Counted from the stretch's first letter, positions 35,599 through 47,601 are shown. The stretch: 64,000 bases of DNA from Klebsiella sp. RHBSTW-00484 (GCF_013705725.1 NZ_CP055481.1:558001-622000); one strand, 5' to 3'. Program-made: numbers and translations. The notes: generated by a model from the sequence alone, not told the origin.

Positions 35599-37068
35599 AT
35601 GACAGCTGAATTATTAGTTAACGTAACGCCATCCGAAACGCGTGTCGCGTATATTGATGGCGGTATTCTTCAAGAAATACATATTGAGCGTGAAGCGCGC
35701 CGTGGGATAGTAGGCAATATCTACAAAGGCCGTGTCAGCCGTGTGCTGCCGGGAATGCAGGCGGCTTTTGTAGATATTGGTCTGGATAAGGCCGCATTTC
35801 TGCACGCTTCCGATATTATGCCGCATACCGAATGTGTGGCAGGTGAAGAACAAAAGCAGTTTACCGTCCGCGACATCTCCGAACTGGTGCGTCAGGGGCA
35901 GGACCTGATGGTGCAGGTGGTGAAAGATCCCCTCGGTACGAAAGGCGCTCGCTTGACAACCGATATCACCATTCCTTCCCGTTATCTGGTCTTTATGCCA
36001 GGCGCTTCGCACGTTGGTGTTTCGCAACGCATTGAAAGCGAAGCTGAACGTGAACGGCTGAAAAAAGTAGTGGCCGATTACTGCGATGAGCAGGGCGGAT
36101 TTATCATCCGTACGGCGGCGGAAGGCGTTCACGAACAAGAGATGGCGGCCGATGCTGCCTATCTCAAGCGCGTCTGGACGAAAGTCATGGAGCGTAAAAA
36201 GCGCCAGCAAACGCGCTACCAGATGTACGGTGAACTGGCTCTGGCTCAACGTGTGCTGCGCGATTTTGCCGATGCACAGCTCGATCGTATTCGCGTCGAC
36301 TCCCGTTTGACTTACGAATCGCTGCTCGAGTTTACTGCTGAATATATTCCGGAGATGACTAACAAGCTGGAGCACTATAGTGGCCGCCAGCCGATCTTCG
36401 ATCTCTTTGATGTCGAAAATGAGATTCAGCGTGCGCTCGAACGTAAAGTAGAGCTGAAATCCGGCGGTTATCTGATTATCGATCAGACCGAAGCGATGAC
36501 CACCGTTGATATCAATACCGGTGCATTCGTTGGCCATCGCAATCTCGATGATACTATCTTTAACACCAACATTGAGGCGACGCAGGCCATTGCCCGCCAG
36601 CTGCGGCTGCGTAATCTCGGTGGGATTATCATCATTGATTTTATAGATATGAACAATGAGGATCACCGCCGCCGGGTGCTGCATTCGCTTGAGCAGGCAC
36701 TGAGCAAAGATCGGGTAAAAACCAGTATCAACGGTTTCTCTCAGCTTGGCCTGGTAGAGATGACCCGCAAACGCACTCGCGAAAGCGTGGAGCACGTGCT
36801 GTGCAATGAGTGCCCGACCTGTCATGGCCGCGGCACGGTGAAAACCGTGGAAACGGTGTGCTATGAAATTATGCGTGAGATCGTACGCGTGCATCATGCC
36901 TACGATTCAGATCGTTTCCTGGTCTATGCTTCTCCTGCGGTAGCGGAAACGCTGAAAGGGGAAGAATCCCATGCGCTGGCGGAAGTCGAAATCTTTGTCG
37001 GTAAACAAGTCAAAGTGCAAATTGAGCCGCTCTATAATCAAGAGCAGTTTGATGTGGTCATGATGTAA
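35599..37068 (+). CDS. rng: Ribonuclease G
   Basis: At 489 residues this equals E. coli RNase G. An N-terminal S1 domain (about 39-125) is followed by the RNase H-like/5'-sensor region and the DNase I-like catalytic domain with Mg-binding aspartates (VDINTGAF near 306 and IIIDFIDMN near 346). The zinc-link CPTC lies in VLCNECPTCHGRG (about 396-408). It matures the 5' end of 16S rRNA and degrades some mRNAs. It starts 2 bp after the Maf gene stop. Confidence 0.97.
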   Translation: MTAELLVNVTPSETRVAYIDGGILQEIHIEREARRGIVGNIYKGRVSRVLPGMQAAFVDIGLDKAAFLHASDIMPHTECVAGEEQKQFTVRDISELVRQGQDLMVQVVKDPLGTKGARLTTDITIPSRYLVFMPGASHVGVSQRIESEAERERLKKVVADYCDEQGGFIIRTAAEGVHEQEMAADAAYLKRVWTKVMERKKRQQTRYQMYGELALAQRVLRDFADAQLDRIRVDSRLTYESLLEFTAEYIPEMTNKLEHYSGRQPIFDLFDVENEIQRALERKVELKSGGYLIIDQTEAMTTVDINTGAFVGHRNLDDTIFNTNIEATQAIARQLRLRNLGGIIIIDFIDMNNEDHRRRVLHSLEQALSKDRVKTSINGFSQLGLVEMTRKRTRESVEHVLCNECPTCHGRGTVKTVETVCYEIMREIVRVHHAYDSDRFLVYASPAVAETLKGEESHALAEVEIFVGKQVKVQIEPLYNQEQFDVVMM

Positions 37069-37137
37069 TCATCTGCTTGCCTCTATTTTTAGGAGAGGCA
37101 GACGGATGAAGTGTAAAAGGCTGACAAGGAGAGATGC

Positions 37138-40100
37138 GTGAGGCGACTGCCCGGGATATTACTGCTCACCGCGGCAACATTGATTGTCGTCGTCGCACTG
37201 CTGGTGAGCGGCCTGCGTCTCGCGTTGCCGCAGTTGAACACCTGGCGTCCCCAGGTGCTGGCGAAAATTTCCGCTATTGCTGGCGTACCGGTCGATGCCT
37301 CGCAAATTACTGCCAGTTGGCAAACTTTTGGCCCTACGCTTGATGTTCGCGATATTAAGACTGGCCTGAATGATGGCGGTGAACTCTCCATTAAACGCGT
37401 CACCCTGGCGCTGGATGTGTGGCAAAGCCTGCTGCATATGCGCTGGCAGTTTCGCGATCTCACTTTCTGGCAGCTACAGGTTCATACCAACACTCCTATC
37501 CAAACCAATGATGGCGGCGAGGGACTGAAAACCGACCGTATCAGCGATCTTTTCCTCCGCCAGTTTGATCACTTTATCCTCCGCGATAGCCATCTGAGCT
37601 TCCTGACCATTTCCGGCCAGCGGGCCGAGTTGGCAATCCCGCAGCTTACCTGGCTAAACGGCAAAAACCGCCATCGTGCAGAAGGACAGCTTAGCCTCAG
37701 CAGCCTGACCGGCCAGCATGGGGTGATGCAGGTACGAATGGATCTGCGCGACGAAGATGGTCTGCTTAATAAGGGGCGCGTCTGGCTTCAGGCCGATGAT
37801 ATCGACGTTAAACCATGGCTTGGGCGCTGGATGCAGGACAATATTGCCTTGCAGAGCGCACGGTTTAGCCTTGAAGGCTGGATGACCATCGATAAAGGCG
37901 ATGTTGCCAGCGGCGATGTCTGGCTGAAGAAAGGCGGGGCCAGCTGGCAAGGCGATAAAGATAAGCATCATCTTTCGGTCGATAACCTGACGGCACATAT
38001 CTATCGCGACAATCAAAGCTGGGGTTTTCGAATTCCGGATACGCGTATCTCTATTGATGATAAACCCTGGCCGCGCGGCGCGCTGGCTATGGCGTGGATC
38101 CCGGCTCAGGATGTCGGTGGGAACAACAGCAAACGCAGCGACGAGCTGCGCATTCGCGCCAGCAATCTTAACCTTAACGGTTTGACCGGGCTGCAGCCGA
38201 TGGCCGACAAGCTGGCTCCTTCGCTGGGCGAAATCTGGCGAACTACCCAGCCAAGCGGCAAAATCAATCTTCTGGCGCTGGATATTCCTTTGCAAGCGGC
38301 GGAAAAAACCCGCTTCCAGGCTGACTGGAGCGATATGTCATGGAAGCAGTGGAAGCTGTTGCCGGGCGCTGAACACTTTTCAGGAAACGTTTCCGGGAGC
38401 GTGGAGAACGGTGCTCTGCACGTCAGCATGACACAGGCGAAAATGCCGTATGAGACGGTCTTTCGCGCGCCGCTGGAAATTGCCAAAGGCGATGCGACCC
38501 TGAGCTGGGTGAAGAATGATAAAGGCTTTATGCTCGATGGTCGCGATATTGATGTGCAGGCTACCGGTGTTCGCGCTCGCGGTGGATTCCGCTATCTGCA
38601 GCCGCAGGGCGATGAACCCTGGCTGGGGATTCTGGCCGGTATTAGTACCAATGACGGCGGTCAGGCATGGCGCTACTTCCCGGAAAATCTCATGGGCAAA
38701 GCGCTGGTCGATTACCTCAGTGGAGCGATTAAAGGCGGTCAGGCCACCGATGCCACGCTGGCCTACGGCGGTAATCCCCACCTGTTCCCGTATAAGCATA
38801 ATGAAGGCCAGTTCCAGGTCTCGGTGCCGCTTAAGAACGCCACCTTTGCTTTCCAGCCTGATTGGCCAGCACTAACTGGGCTGAATATCGACCTCAACTT
38901 TATCAATGACGGTTTATGGATGAAGGCCGATAAGGTGATGCTGGGTAAAGTCACTGCCAGCAACCTGGATGCGGTTATCCCCGACTATTCGCGAGAGAAG
39001 CTGCTGATTGATGCCGACGTTAACGGGCCGGGTAAAGAGGTGGGGCCTTACTTTAATGAGACCCCACTGAAAAAAACGTTGGGTGCGGCGCTGGATGAGC
39101 TGCAGCTGGATGGTAATGTGAGCGCTCGCTTACATCTTGATATCCCGCTGGACGGCGAGATGACCACCGCGAAAGGCGATGTTCAGTTGAAGAACAACAG
39201 CCTGTTCATCAAGCCTATCGACACCACATTGCAGAACCTGACCGGCAAATTCAGCTTTGTAAACGGTGATCTGAAAAGCGAGCCGATGAGCGCCAACTGG
39301 TTTAATCAGCCGCTGAATATTGATTTTTCGACCACTGAGGGCGAAAAGGCGTTCCTGGTGGACGTCGGGATGAAAGCCAACTGGCAGCCGTCGCGTATCG
39401 GCTTATTACCCAAGTCGATTGATAGCGCTTTAAGCGGCAGCGTGCCCTGGGATGGTAAAGTGGCGATTGAGCTGCCGTATCACGGCAGTGCGAACTATAA
39501 AGTTGATATCAACGGCGATCTGAAGAATGTAAGCAGTCACTTACCTGCACCAGTCAATAAGCAGGCCGGTGAACCTTTGCCAGTAAAAATCAAGGTTGAT
39601 GGTGGGTTAAGCAGCTTCAATCTGACCGGTTCTATTGGCGCAAAAAACCATATTAACAGCCGCTGGTTGTTGGGGAATAAGTTAACCCTGGACCGCGCTA
39701 TTTTGACCTCTGACAGTAAAGCCGTTTCACCGCTGCCTGAGCAATCTGGTGTAGAGCTGAACATGCCACCGATGGACGGTGCGCATTGGCTGGCGCTGTT
39801 CCAGGGGGGAGCAGCAAACGATGTCAGCAGTAATATGGTCTTCCCGGAGCGGGTCACGCTGCGTACGCCTGCGTTAACGATGGCGGGCCAGAGCTGGAAT
39901 AACGTCAGCCTTGTTTCACAGCCCGATGCCGGCGGCACCAAAGTTGAAGCTCAGGGGCGTGAAATTAATGCAACGCTGACGATGCGTAAAAATGCCCCGT
40001 GGCTGGCGGCGATTCGTTATCTCTACTACAACCCAACGTCAGCGAAGAGCGGCGAGACGGCTAAAACCAGCGCTCCCCTGTCTGATACCAAAATTGATTT

Positions 40101-40935
40101 CCACGGCTGGCCGGATCTTCAGCTTCGCTGCGCAGAGTGCTGGCTGTGGGGGCAAAAATATGGCCGCATCGAGGGTGATTTCAATATTAGCGGCGATACC
40201 CTGACGCTGGCGAACGGACTGGTGGATACCGGTTTTGGTCGCCTGACTACCGATGGCGTGTGGGTTAGTGCCCCGAGCGGCGTACGGACCTCGCTAAAAG
40301 GTAAGCTGCACGGTAATAAAACCGATGATTTCGTGAATTTCTTTGGCGTATCAACTCCGGTAAAAGGCTCTGCATTCGATATCGATTATGACCTGCACTG
40401 GCGCGCGCCGCCGTGGCAGCCGGACGTTGCCTCGCTTAACGGAATCTTAAAAAGCCATCTTGGAAAAGGTGAGTTTACCGACCTGAGCACCGGTCATGCT
40501 GGTCAGCTTCTGCGTCTGCTGAGCGTTGATGCGCTGCTGCGTAAGTTACGTTTCGACTTTAGCGATACGTTTAGCGAAGGGTTCTACTTCGATTCGATTC
40601 GCAGCACGGCGTGGATTAAAGACGGCGTGATAAATACCGATGATACGCTGGTTGATGGTCTGGAAGCGGATATCGCAATGAAAGGCTCTGTCGATCTCGT
40701 GCGTCGCCAGCTGGACCTGCAGGCCGTGGTGGCGCCGGAAATTTCCGCCACCGTAGGCGTTGCGGCGGCCTTTGCCGTTAACCCGATTATCGGTGCCGCG
40801 GTCTTTGCCGCCAGCAAGGTGCTGGGGCCGTTGTGGAACAAGGTCTCGATTTTGCGCTATCGCATCACCGGCCCTATCGATCAGCCGCAAATTAATGAAG
40901 TCCTGCGCCAGGCGCGGAGCGACAAAAAGCAATGA
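37138..40935 (+). CDS. yhdP: YhdP, AsmA-like lipid-transport bridge protein
   Basis: The 1265-residue protein (E. coli 1266) has one N-terminal TM (about 5-24). The rest is a long repetitive beta-rich AsmA/TamB-type structure (DUF3971 and AsmA C-terminal regions). YhdP, TamB and YdbH together carry phospholipids from inner to outer membrane. I take GTG 37138, after SD AAGGAGA, because it keeps the family N-terminus. An ATG at 37134 is in another frame. It lies after rng and is followed by an ERIC element, then tldD. Confidence 0.95.
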   Translation: MRRLPGILLLTAATLIVVVALLVSGLRLALPQLNTWRPQVLAKISAIAGVPVDASQITASWQTFGPTLDVRDIKTGLNDGGELSIKRVTLALDVWQSLLHMRWQFRDLTFWQLQVHTNTPIQTNDGGEGLKTDRISDLFLRQFDHFILRDSHLSFLTISGQRAELAIPQLTWLNGKNRHRAEGQLSLSSLTGQHGVMQVRMDLRDEDGLLNKGRVWLQADDIDVKPWLGRWMQDNIALQSARFSLEGWMTIDKGDVASGDVWLKKGGASWQGDKDKHHLSVDNLTAHIYRDNQSWGFRIPDTRISIDDKPWPRGALAMAWIPAQDVGGNNSKRSDELRIRASNLNLNGLTGLQPMADKLAPSLGEIWRTTQPSGKINLLALDIPLQAAEKTRFQADWSDMSWKQWKLLPGAEHFSGNVSGSVENGALHVSMTQAKMPYETVFRAPLEIAKGDATLSWVKNDKGFMLDGRDIDVQATGVRARGGFRYLQPQGDEPWLGILAGISTNDGGQAWRYFPENLMGKALVDYLSGAIKGGQATDATLAYGGNPHLFPYKHNEGQFQVSVPLKNATFAFQPDWPALTGLNIDLNFINDGLWMKADKVMLGKVTASNLDAVIPDYSREKLLIDADVNGPGKEVGPYFNETPLKKTLGAALDELQLDGNVSARLHLDIPLDGEMTTAKGDVQLKNNSLFIKPIDTTLQNLTGKFSFVNGDLKSEPMSANWFNQPLNIDFSTTEGEKAFLVDVGMKANWQPSRIGLLPKSIDSALSGSVPWDGKVAIELPYHGSANYKVDINGDLKNVSSHLPAPVNKQAGEPLPVKIKVDGGLSSFNLTGSIGAKNHINSRWLLGNKLTLDRAILTSDSKAVSPLPEQSGVELNMPPMDGAHWLALFQGGAANDVSSNMVFPERVTLRTPALTMAGQSWNNVSLVSQPDAGGTKVEAQGREINATLTMRKNAPWLAAIRYLYYNPTSAKSGETAKTSAPLSDTKIDFHGWPDLQLRCAECWLWGQKYGRIEGDFNISGDTLTLANGLVDTGFGRLTTDGVWVSAPSGVRTSLKGKLHGNKTDDFVNFFGVSTPVKGSAFDIDYDLHWRAPPWQPDVASLNGILKSHLGKGEFTDLSTGHAGQLLRLLSVDALLRKLRFDFSDTFSEGFYFDSIRSTAWIKDGVINTDDTLVDGLEADIAMKGSVDLVRRQLDLQAVVAPEISATVGVAAAFAVNPIIGAAVFAASKVLGPLWNKVSILRYRITGPIDQPQINEVLRQARSDKKQ

Positions 40936-40980
40936 TTTGACGATTGTGCGTAATTATCGCACTCTCAATAGATAGCGTTC

Positions 40981-41106
40981 TATACCCGTTATATTTCAAG
41001 CCGCAGATGCGTTGGCTACGCTCGTTCACCCCAGTCACATAGTTATCTATGCTCTTGGGGATTCTCTTGCTTGCCGCCTTCCTGCAACTTGAACTATTTA
41101 GGGTAT
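40981..41106. repeat. ERIC (IRU) element
   Basis: This 126-bp imperfect palindrome starts TATACCC and ends GGGTAT. It contains the ERIC core: GTTCACCCCAGTCACATAG, TATCTATGCTCTTGGGGATTC and GCCGCCTTCCTGCA. It lies in the yhdP-tldD gap, so it would be transcribed and fold into a long hairpin. Confidence 0.93.
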
Positions 41107-41121
41107 CTATTTCCGCCTTAA

Positions 41122-42594
<1,473 letters not shown>

Positions 42595-42638
42595 TACGTC
42601 CCAATGCGCTTTCGCACCCCGCGAAAGCGCAAATTAAC

Positions 42639-43568
42639 TTAACGGGCGATTCCGCGCCCGTGCATGCCCTGGTAAATTTTTGCCACCTCAACGAAATATT
42701 CCGTCAGAGAGTTAATACACACCTGTACCTTCAGGGGGAGTTTGTCCTTCTCGGTATAGAGTGCATAAACTGGACGCGGATCGGACTGGTAGCTCGGCAG
42801 CAGGATCTCCAGTTCGCCACGATTGATCTCCTCGATCACCCACATCAGCGGAACGTAAGCTACGCCGACACCCGCCGTAAGCCAGCGCACCAGGGTCATC
42901 GGATCGTTAGTCACAAAGCGTCCCTGCGGGATCAGCTTGGTTGAGATCCCTTCCGGGGCGATGATTTCAAACTCGTTATCCGGGCGGACGCTGTACTCAA
43001 GCCAGGAGTGGCTGGCAAGATCTGCGGGTTTTTCCGGACATCCAGCCTGATGGAGGTAGCTTTTCGCGGCACAGAGCACCATCGGCATCGACCCCAGGCG
43101 ACGGGAAAACAGGCTGGAATCCTGCAAGGCTCCCACGCGAATCACCAGGTCCAGGCCGTCAGCAATCAAGTCTGGGGCAGGGATGCCGGTCACCAGGTTT
43201 ATCGACAACCCGGGATACTCTTTGAGCATTTCGGCGGTAATGCGAGCCAGGACATTCTGTGCCATAGTTGAAGAACAACCGATGCGCAGCGTACCGATAG
43301 GCGTGTTGTTAAAAGCGTATAGCTGCTCATGGACATCCTGGGCTTCGAACAGCATTCGCCGGCAGCCCTGGTAGTAGATTTTCCCTGCTTCTGTTAAACC
43401 AAGGCTGCGAGTGCTGCGGTTGAGCAGCTTAACCTGCAGCTCATCTTCCAGTTTGGCTACAGTCTGACTGATGGAAGAAACGCTCATCTGGAGCTGGCGA
43501 GCCGCGGCGGTAAAAGAACCTAGTTCCACCACCCTGGCGAAAACGGACATACGTTTTAGTCGTTCCAT
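42639..43568 (-). CDS. aaeR: AaeR LysR-family activator
   Basis: The 309-residue LysR protein (E. coli 309) has an N-terminal winged HTH (SFTAAARQLQMSVSSISQTVAKLE, about 17-40). The C-terminal periplasmic-binding-like effector domain senses aromatic carboxylates such as p-hydroxybenzoate. It diverges from aaeXAB, its known target in E. coli, over 132 bp. Confidence 0.94.
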   Translation of the reverse strand: MERLKRMSVFARVVELGSFTAAARQLQMSVSSISQTVAKLEDELQVKLLNRSTRSLGLTEAGKIYYQGCRRMLFEAQDVHEQLYAFNNTPIGTLRIGCSSTMAQNVLARITAEMLKEYPGLSINLVTGIPAPDLIADGLDLVIRVGALQDSSLFSRRLGSMPMVLCAAKSYLHQAGCPEKPADLASHSWLEYSVRPDNEFEIIAPEGISTKLIPQGRFVTNDPMTLVRWLTAGVGVAYVPLMWVIEEINRGELEILLPSYQSDPRPVYALYTEKDKLPLKVQVCINSLTEYFVEVAKIYQGMHGRGIAR

Positions 43569-43586
43569 TATTCACTCTGGCTTAAA

Positions 43587-43602
43587 AGTGATTTAGATCA
43601 CA
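43587..43602. promoter_or_regulatory. Candidate CRP site between aaeR and aaeX
   Basis: AGTGA-TTTAGA-TCACA matches 9 of 10 conserved positions of the CRP half sites (TGTGA-N6-TCACA). It lies 19 bp upstream of aaeR and 98 bp from aaeX. Control by cAMP-CRP is inference. Confidence 0.45.
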
Positions 43603-43700
43603 CAATATAGATAAGGCTGCAATGATTACGCTAATATACTGTTAGCTACATAATAAATTCATCACAGCTTGCCACCTGTACGCTTCTTATCAAGGTCATC

Positions 43701-43904
43701 ATGAGTCTGTTTCCTGTCATTGTGATTTTCGGCTTGTCGTTTCCGCCGATCTTCTTTGAATTGCTATTGTCTCTAGCCATCTTCTGGCTGGTGCACCGCC
43801 TGCTGGTTCCAACCGGCATTTATGATTTTGTCTGGCACCCGGCGCTGTTTAATACCGCGCTATATTGCTGCCTGTTTTATCTGATATCGCGTTTGTTCGT
43901 TTGA
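43701..43904 (+). CDS. aaeX: AaeX small membrane protein
   Basis: The 67-residue protein (DUF1656, E. coli 67) has two hydrophobic segments (about 4-30 and 44-65). It is the first gene of aaeXAB. The SD AAGG precedes the ATG. Its role is not defined. Confidence 0.93.
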
Positions 43905-43911
43905 GGTCGAT

Positions 43912-44844
43912 GTGAAAACACTAACAAGAAATATCCTCCGTACCGCAATCACTGTGATACTGGTTATCCTCGCATTTATCGCAATTTTTCGCGCATGGGT
44001 GTATTACACCGCCTCGCCCTGGACGCGCGATGCGCGATTTAGTGCGGATATCGTGGCCATCGCCCCGGATGTCTCAGGGCTGATTTCGCAGGTGGGTATT
44101 AAGGATAACCAACTGGTTAAGAAAGACCAGGTTTTGTTCGTTATTGACCAACCTCGTTACCAGAAAGCATTAGCCGAAGCTGAAGCCGATGTCTCCTATT
44201 ACCAGACTTTGGCGCAGGAGAAGCGCGTTGAGGCTGGCCGCCGTAACCGTCTTGGCGTGCAGGCGATGTCTCGCGAAGAGATAGACCAGGCGAATAACGT
44301 CCTGCAAACCGTTGAACATCAGTTGGCGAAAGCGATGGCGAACCGCGATCTGGCGAAGCTCGATCTGGATCGCACGGTGATCCGCGCCCCGGCAGACGGC
44401 TGGGTGACTAACCTGAACGTCTATAGCGGTGAGTTTATTACCCGGGGTTCTACCGCGGTGGCGCTGGTGAAACAGAACTCTTTCTACGTCATGGCTTATC
44501 TTGAAGAGACCAAACTTGAGGGTGTGCGCCTTGGCTATCGTGCTGAAATCACCCCGCTGGGAAGCGGGCACACGATTAAAGGTACTGTGGACAGTATTGC
44601 TGCTGGGGTGACTAACGCCAGCAGCAGCAGCGATGCAAAAGGGATGGCCTCTATCGATTCCAATCTTGAATGGGTACGCCTGGCGCAGCGTGTGCCGGTA
44701 CGTATTCATCTTGATCAGCAGCAGGGGAACCTCTGGCCTGCGGGAACCACCGCGACGGTTGTCATTACAGGCAAAGAAGATCGCGATACCAGCCAGGCAA
44801 ACTTCTTCCAGAAACTGGCTATGCGCCTGCGTGAGTTCGGTTAA
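43912..44844 (+). CDS. aaeA: AaeA membrane fusion protein of aromatic acid efflux
   Basis: The 310-residue HlyD-type adaptor (E. coli 310) has one N-terminal TM (about 12-30), lipoyl halves ([20 protein letters not shown] and [20 protein letters not shown]) and a helical hairpin between. It starts at GTG 43912, 7 bp after aaeX. With AaeB it exports p-hydroxybenzoate and related acids, relieving acid overload. Confidence 0.95.
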   Translation: MKTLTRNILRTAITVILVILAFIAIFRAWVYYTASPWTRDARFSADIVAIAPDVSGLISQVGIKDNQLVKKDQVLFVIDQPRYQKALAEAEADVSYYQTLAQEKRVEAGRRNRLGVQAMSREEIDQANNVLQTVEHQLAKAMANRDLAKLDLDRTVIRAPADGWVTNLNVYSGEFITRGSTAVALVKQNSFYVMAYLEETKLEGVRLGYRAEITPLGSGHTIKGTVDSIAAGVTNASSSSDAKGMASIDSNLEWVRLAQRVPVRIHLDQQQGNLWPAGTTATVVITGKEDRDTSQANFFQKLAMRLREFG

Positions 44845-44849
44845 TCGTC

Positions 44850-46817
44850 ATGGGGATCTTTAGCATTGAACCCCGGCATCTCCGTTTTGCCGTCAAATTA
44901 GCATCTGCGGTGGTTCTGGCGTTATTCGTCGGTTTTCATTTCCAACTGGAAACGCCGCGTTGGGCGGTGCTCACTGCGGCTATTGTTGCCGCTGGCCCAG
45001 CTTTTGCTGCCGGGGGAGAACCCTATTCTGGTGCGATTCGCTATCGCGGGATGCTGCGTATTGTCGGCACCTTTATTGGTTGTATCGCCGCGCTTGCGAT
45101 CATCATTGTGATGATCCGTGCCCCGTTGCTGATGATGTTGGTCTGCTGTCTATGGGCGGGCTTTTGTACCTGGATCTCATCGCTGGTACGTGTCGAGAAC
45201 TCCTATGCCTGGGGACTGGCGGGCTATACCGCACTTATCATCATCATTACCATTCACGCAGAGCCGATGCTAGCGCCGCAGTTTGCCGTCGAAAGATGCA
45301 GTGAGATTGTTGTTGGTATCGTCAGCGCTATCGTAGCCGACCTGCTGTTTTCACCGCGTTCGATTAAAAAAGAGATCGATCTTGAGCTGGATAATCTGCT
45401 GATTGATCAATATTGCCTGATGCAGCTTTGCGTGGCGCATGGCGATAAAGAAGAAGTCGATAAAGCCTGGAGCGCGTTGGTTCGTCGCACTAACGCGCTG
45501 GAAGGTATGCGTGGGAACCTGATTATGGAGTCCTCGCGCTGGGCAAAAGTGAATCAGCGCCTGAAGGCGATCAATACTCTTTCTCTGACCCTGATTACCC
45601 AGGCTTGCGAAACCTACCTGATTCAGAATACGCGCCCTGAAATGGTCACCGATGACTATCGTGAACTGTTTGCTGAACCAGTTGAAAACGTGCAGGACGT
45701 TCACCGGCAGCTAAAACGAATGCGCCGCTTTCTGACCTGGAAGGGGGAGCATAATACCCCGGTGACGATTTACAGTTGGGTGGGAGCCGCGACGCGCTAT
45801 CTGTTATTGAAGCGCGGAGTGGTCAGCAATACCAAAATCAGCCGTATTGAAAATGAAGTTCTTCAGGGCGAAGTGGTGGTTAAGGCTGAATCTGCCGAGC
45901 GCCATCATGCAATGGTTAACTTCTGGCGTACATCTATCTCCTGTATTCTCGGGACGCTGTTCTGGCTGTGGACTGGCTGGACTTCAGGTAGTGGGGCGAT
46001 GGTCATGATTGCGGTGGTCACCGCGCTGGCGATGCGTTTGCCTAATCCCCGGATGGTGGCTATCGATTTCCTCTACGGCACGTTGGCAGCTTTACCGCTG
46101 GGTGCGCTGTTTTTCCTCGTGATTATGCCCGCGACGCAGCAAAGCATGCTGCTGCTGTGTATTAGCCTTGCCGTGATGGCGTTCTTTATCGGCATTGAGG
46201 TGCAAAAGCGGCGTCTGGGCTCGCTGGGGGCGCTGGCCAGTACAATCAATATTCTGGTGCTCGATAACCCGATGAAGTTTGAGTTTAGCCAGTTCCTTGA
46301 TAGCGCTTTAGGGCAGATCGTGGGGTGTTTCCTCGCGCTGATGGTGATCTTGCTGGTCCGCGATAATTCACAGGCACGTACCGGACGCGTGCTATTAAAC
46401 CAGTTTGTATCGGCGGCGGTTTCGTCGCTGACGACCAATACGGCGCGACGCAAGGAGAACCATCTGCCGGCGCTGTATCGCCAACTTTTTTTACTGCTGA
46501 ATAAGTTTCCTGGTGATATCGCGCGTTTTCGTCTGGCGCTGACCTTGATTATTGCCCATCAACGTCTGCGTGATGCACCTGTACCGATAAACGACGACCT
46601 GTCTGGGTTTCATCGGCAGCTACGGCGTACAGCCGATCGCGTTATTTCTGCCGGTAGCGATGATAAACGTCGATATTATTTCGCCAGACTGTTAGATGAA
46701 CTCAATATCTATCAGGAAAAGCTACAGCACTGGGAAGCATCACCGCAAGTGACGGAACCCGTGCGCAGGCTGGTGGAGATGCTGCATAAATACCAGCATG
46801 TACTGATCAATAGCTAA
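44850..46817 (+). CDS. aaeB: AaeB aromatic acid efflux inner-membrane protein
   Basis: The 655-residue protein (E. coli 655) belongs to the FUSC/aromatic acid exporter family. It has two sets of about five to six TM segments (residues about 12-165 and 360-510), each followed by a cytoplasmic part. It is the energised transporter partner of AaeA. It lies 5 bp after aaeA. Confidence 0.95.
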   Translation: MGIFSIEPRHLRFAVKLASAVVLALFVGFHFQLETPRWAVLTAAIVAAGPAFAAGGEPYSGAIRYRGMLRIVGTFIGCIAALAIIIVMIRAPLLMMLVCCLWAGFCTWISSLVRVENSYAWGLAGYTALIIIITIHAEPMLAPQFAVERCSEIVVGIVSAIVADLLFSPRSIKKEIDLELDNLLIDQYCLMQLCVAHGDKEEVDKAWSALVRRTNALEGMRGNLIMESSRWAKVNQRLKAINTLSLTLITQACETYLIQNTRPEMVTDDYRELFAEPVENVQDVHRQLKRMRRFLTWKGEHNTPVTIYSWVGAATRYLLLKRGVVSNTKISRIENEVLQGEVVVKAESAERHHAMVNFWRTSISCILGTLFWLWTGWTSGSGAMVMIAVVTALAMRLPNPRMVAIDFLYGTLAALPLGALFFLVIMPATQQSMLLLCISLAVMAFFIGIEVQKRRLGSLGALASTINILVLDNPMKFEFSQFLDSALGQIVGCFLALMVILLVRDNSQARTGRVLLNQFVSAAVSSLTTNTARRKENHLPALYRQLFLLLNKFPGDIARFRLALTLIIAHQRLRDAPVPINDDLSGFHRQLRRTADRVISAGSDDKRRYYFARLLDELNIYQEKLQHWEASPQVTEPVRRLVEMLHKYQHVLINS

Positions 46818-46911
46818 CCGCCACCCGGCGATAAGCAGCGTAGACGCTTTAGTATTTGATGAAGCGGAAGAAGGGCTGGAAGGGAACTTGCGTTTTAACG
46901 CACGACAGAGA

Positions 46912-46941
46912 CAAAAAAAAGCCCCCAACAGGCGGGGGCAA
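46912..46941 (-). terminator. Terminator after the DUF1471 gene
   Basis: GCCCCC (46921-46926) and GGGGGC (46934-46939) form a stem. On the minus strand it is followed by a run of eight T. Confidence 0.88.
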
Positions 46942-46965
46942 GTCGTCAGATGAGACGACGAGGGT

Positions 46966-47232
46966 TTATTTGTACAGCTCAGCAGTAGCATGCCAGCTGT
47001 CACCAGTACGAGCTTCAATAATACGGTAGCTGCTGGCACCTTCTTTCTCGGCTTTAGCCGCCAGCTCCTGACGCATATCCATTGGGGCGCTACCTACTTG
47101 AGAAACGGAAACGGTACCCATAGATTGCAGATTTTGTGCCTGCTCAGCGTTAACTTGATTGACGGCAGCGTTCGCGCCAAAAGAGAGTACGGAAGCCAGG
47201 CCCAGGGATGCGATGATAATTGCGCTTTTCAT
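46966..47232 (-). CDS. DUF1471 (YhcN/BhsA-like) periplasmic protein, copy 2
   Basis: From ATG 47232 (SD GGAGTAAAG) the product is 88 residues with a Sec signal peptide (MKSAIIIASLGLASVLSFGANA). The small DUF1471 domain ends KEGASSYRIIEARTGDSW then HATAELYK. The family includes YhcN, BhsA and McbA, linked to acid, peroxide and biofilm stress. It is a paralogue of the adjacent gene at 47338. In E. coli the barstar-like yhcO sits here instead. An in-frame ATG at 47250 is less likely because it disturbs the signal peptide. Confidence 0.9.
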   Translation of the reverse strand: MKSAIIIASLGLASVLSFGANAAVNQVNAEQAQNLQSMGTVSVSQVGSAPMDMRQELAAKAEKEGASSYRIIEARTGDSWHATAELYK

Positions 47233-47337
47233 AATCTTTACTCCAATCATATTGTTTTCAGCGGCGGGAGGTCTCAATGCACTCAGGCCGCTGGGGGATA
47301 TTCTGTATTTCAGCTAATGACCGACAATTGTTAAATC

Positions 47338-47601
47338 TTATTTATAAAGTTCTGCAGTTGCATGCCAGTGGTCACCAGTACGCGCTTCAATGATGCGATA
47401 GGAGGAAGCGCCTTCTTCTTGAGCTTTCTTATTCAGCATTTCGTGCATGTCCATCGGGGAAGCACTTACCGCGCCGACGGAAATGGTGCCGATTGCCTGA
47501 CGGCCTTGAGCTTGCTCGCTGTTAATAGAATCAGCGGCAAAAGCGCCGAAGGACAGAACGGAAAGCATGCTCAATGCTGCTACAGCGGTTTTGATTTTCA
47601 T
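47338..47601 (-). CDS. yhcN: YhcN, DUF1471 periplasmic stress protein
   Basis: From ATG 47601 the product is 87 residues, MKIKTAVAALSMLSVLSFGA, close to E. coli YhcN, including the signal peptide with AFAA cleavage site. The DUF1471 domain shows SPMDMHEMLNKKAQEEGASS and the conserved C-terminal tail. E. coli YhcN responds to cytoplasmic acid and peroxide. It has its own upstream region and is followed after 105 bp by its paralogue. An open frame to 47658 has no SD and no family support. Confidence 0.93.
   Translation of the reverse strand: MKIKTAVAALSMLSVLSFGAFAADSINSEQAQGRQAIGTISVGAVSASPMDMHEMLNKKAQEEGASSYRIIEARTGDHWHATAELYK

Noticed and set aside
35614..36897. Very long open frame (427 codons) antisense to rng
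   Set aside because: rng is a full-length, clearly conserved gene on the other strand. Long antisense frames arise from its codon bias. The product resembles nothing I know and has no SD.
46818..46860. Possible REP-like sequence after aaeB (CCGCCACCCGGCGATAAGC)
   Set aside because: Only part of a REP consensus with no matching opposite arm; not enough to call.
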